Shown: positions 63,068 through 64,000 of the stretch, one piece after another
How the letters are laid out: each line of letters starts with the position of its first letter
Numbering within the stretch: the first letter of the stretch is position 1
NCBI GenBank assembly: GCA_018241505.1
Contig: JAFEDS010000013.1
Span: 1,417 to 65,416, forward strand
Reading direction: 5' to 3'
Source of the DNA: Pseudomonadota bacterium
GTDB lineage: Bacteria > Pseudomonadota > Gammaproteobacteria > Steroidobacterales > Steroidobacteraceae
DNA length: 64,000 bases
Made by a program: the position numbers and the translations under genes
The notes under the pieces: model-generated
Database searches by the model: none
Told to the model about the DNA's origin: nothing
The model's input: the letters and a program-made list of their open reading frames with translations, nothing else

Positions 63068-64000
63068 GTGATTCGACGTCCGGTGGTGATGCTGCTTGCG
63101 GTCCTCCTCGCCCTGACCCTGATGGGCACCTGGTTGCTGCGTAACGAGGCGCACGCGCAGGCCGTTACGCCGAGCGCCGATCAGCTCGACATGTTTCGGA
63201 ACCTGTCTTCGGAACAGCAACAGAATATTCTGCGTTCCATCGGCGGCGCGCTCGGCGGCAATCAGGGTGGCGGACTGGGCGGGCTCAGCGGCGGCTCCCT
63301 GGGGCTCGGTCAACGCAATCAGGATCGGGACAACCAGCTCGACACGCTTCTCCAGGGCCGGATGCGCAACGAGGAGACGGAAGAACCGGAGCCGTTGATT
63401 CCGAAGTTGCGGCCGGATGACTGGGTCATTGTGGAGATCGACTTTCATCTGCCACCGCGTCCCCAGCCAACTATTCCGCTGGGTGTGCAGGCCATCGGTG
63501 GTGGCGGTGTGCCGGGTGGCCAGCCGCCCGGCGGCCAGCAGGCCGCGGCGGCGGGAGCGACCATCCCCACGCAGGTTCCGGTGATTCCGGGCGCGACGGG
63601 AGGCTCCGTTCAATCATCGGGGTCGCAGCCGCCGGCTGACATGTCCGATGAGGAAGCGCAGCGTCTGAAGGAGCTGATCAGGCTCATCCGCGCTCGCAAT
63701 CCCTATAAGTTGTCACACGATGGTGTGTTGTATCTGCCGGGGTTCCAGGGCATTCCCCTTGCGGGACTCATTGAAGACCTGGCGACACTGCGTCTGAAGG
63801 TTGAGCCGGCCTTGACGGGGCTCGATGTGCGCGTCACGCGCCTGCCGCTCGAGAAGACCGGCGCGGAAGGCCTGAAGGCGTTTGGCTATGACCTGTTCAT
63901 GCATCCAGCCTCGACGTTTGCCCCGGTCACTAACGTTCCGGTGCCCGCCGACTACGTACTCGGCGCCGGCGATGAAATTCAGGTCCAGTTGTATGGAACG
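63068..64000 (+). CDS. Polysaccharide export protein (Wza/SLBB type), 5' part
   Basis: A partial gene that runs off the right edge (311 codons seen). The signal segment is LLAVLLALTLMGTWLLRNEAHAQ. A long low-complexity stretch rich in Gly, Gln and Pro follows (IGGALGGNQGGGLGGLSGGS; IGGGGVPGGQPPGGQQ). A conserved NPYKLSHDGVLYLPGFQGIPLAGLI segment comes next, then VPADYVLGAGDEIQVQLYG, the start of the poly-export domain of Wza/GumB-type outer membrane exporters. The GTG at 63068 has an AAAGGA upstream at rather long spacing. The divergent Wzi gene and upstream sugar-nucleotide genes make this the entry to an EPS/capsule locus. The long insert between signal and export domain is unusual for a Wza protein. 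Confidence 0.88.
   Translation, partial: MIRRPVVMLLAVLLALTLMGTWLLRNEAHAQAVTPSADQLDMFRNLSSEQQQNILRSIGGALGGNQGGGLGGLSGGSLGLGQRNQDRDNQLDTLLQGRMRNEETEEPEPLIPKLRPDDWVIVEIDFHLPPRPQPTIPLGVQAIGGGGVPGGQPPGGQQAAAAGATIPTQVPVIPGATGGSVQSSGSQPPADMSDEEAQRLKELIRLIRARNPYKLSHDGVLYLPGFQGIPLAGLIEDLATLRLKVEPALTGLDVRVTRLPLEKTGAEGLKAFGYDLFMHPASTFAPVTNVPVPADYVLGAGDEIQVQLYGT

Noticed and set aside
1-64000. CRISPR array, tRNA, rRNA, insertion sequence or prophage
   Set aside because: No regularly spaced repeats, no cloverleaf or rRNA-like stretch, and no transposase, integrase or terminal inverted repeats were seen.

Overview
The window is GC-rich bacterial DNA, densely packed with short intergenic gaps. Several markers together suggest a hopanoid-producing, exopolysaccharide-producing gammaproteobacterium of the Nevskiales/Steroidobacteraceae kind: hpnI/J/K/L hopanoid genes, an ADP-heptose pathway for lipopolysaccharide, a TonB-dependent receptor, and the gammaproteobacterial mltD / yafS-like / dnaQ neighbourhood. 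The taxon is an inference from gene content; no rRNA or tRNA gene was seen.

Layout. (1) 1-9425: the 3' part of a non-ribosomal peptide synthetase without a thioesterase, translationally coupled to two alpha/beta-hydrolases of the exosortase-A-associated type and a Wzx/MATE-like flippase. A metallophosphoesterase follows. (2) 10358-18740: a CadC-like regulator and a secreted GH2 beta-galactosidase face a tight operon (dgoK, dgoA, SSS sugar symporter, FadR-type regulator, galactose dehydrogenase) for De Ley-Doudoroff galactose catabolism. (3) 18764-25549: orphan HPt protein, class I aminotransferase, small hypothetical protein, carboxylesterase, quinone reductase, alpha/beta-hydrolase, TSUP permease and PAPS reductase. 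(4) 25695-33505: TonB receptor, hpnK-hpnI-hpnJ, a small Cys/His protein and hpnL. (5) 33524-38706: Na/Pi cotransporter, DUF2306 protein (possibly frameshifted), TetR regulator with paired operator-like sites, a bidirectional terminator, an unexplained gap of about 450 bp and an acetolactate-synthase-type enzyme. (6) 38690-49590: aldose epimerase, PpiD, dicarboxylate symporter, Ig-like lipoprotein, Tat-exported beta-helix protein, FabI and a LysM transglycosylase. (7) 49751-64000: yafS-like methyltransferase and dnaQ lead into a long overlapping sugar-nucleotide operon: uronate epimerase, gmd, fcl, gmhA, hldA, hldD, hldC, gmhB and a DegT aminotransferase. Then come pgi, a Wzi-like outer membrane protein and a Wza-type export protein cut by the right edge.

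How the parts fit. The two ends carry cell-surface functions. The left end looks like a locus that assembles a peptide or aminoacyl group together with a flippase. The right end supplies GDP-fucose, ADP-heptose and other sugar nucleotides beside capsule/EPS export genes. The galactose cluster is a self-contained catabolic island that lacks a visible lactonase and galactonate dehydratase. The most unusual points are the TE-less NRPS with paired atypical hydrolases, the strong minus-strand terminator at 36.6 kb with no convincing gene feeding it, and the paired operator-like palindromes at 32.0 and 35.9 kb.
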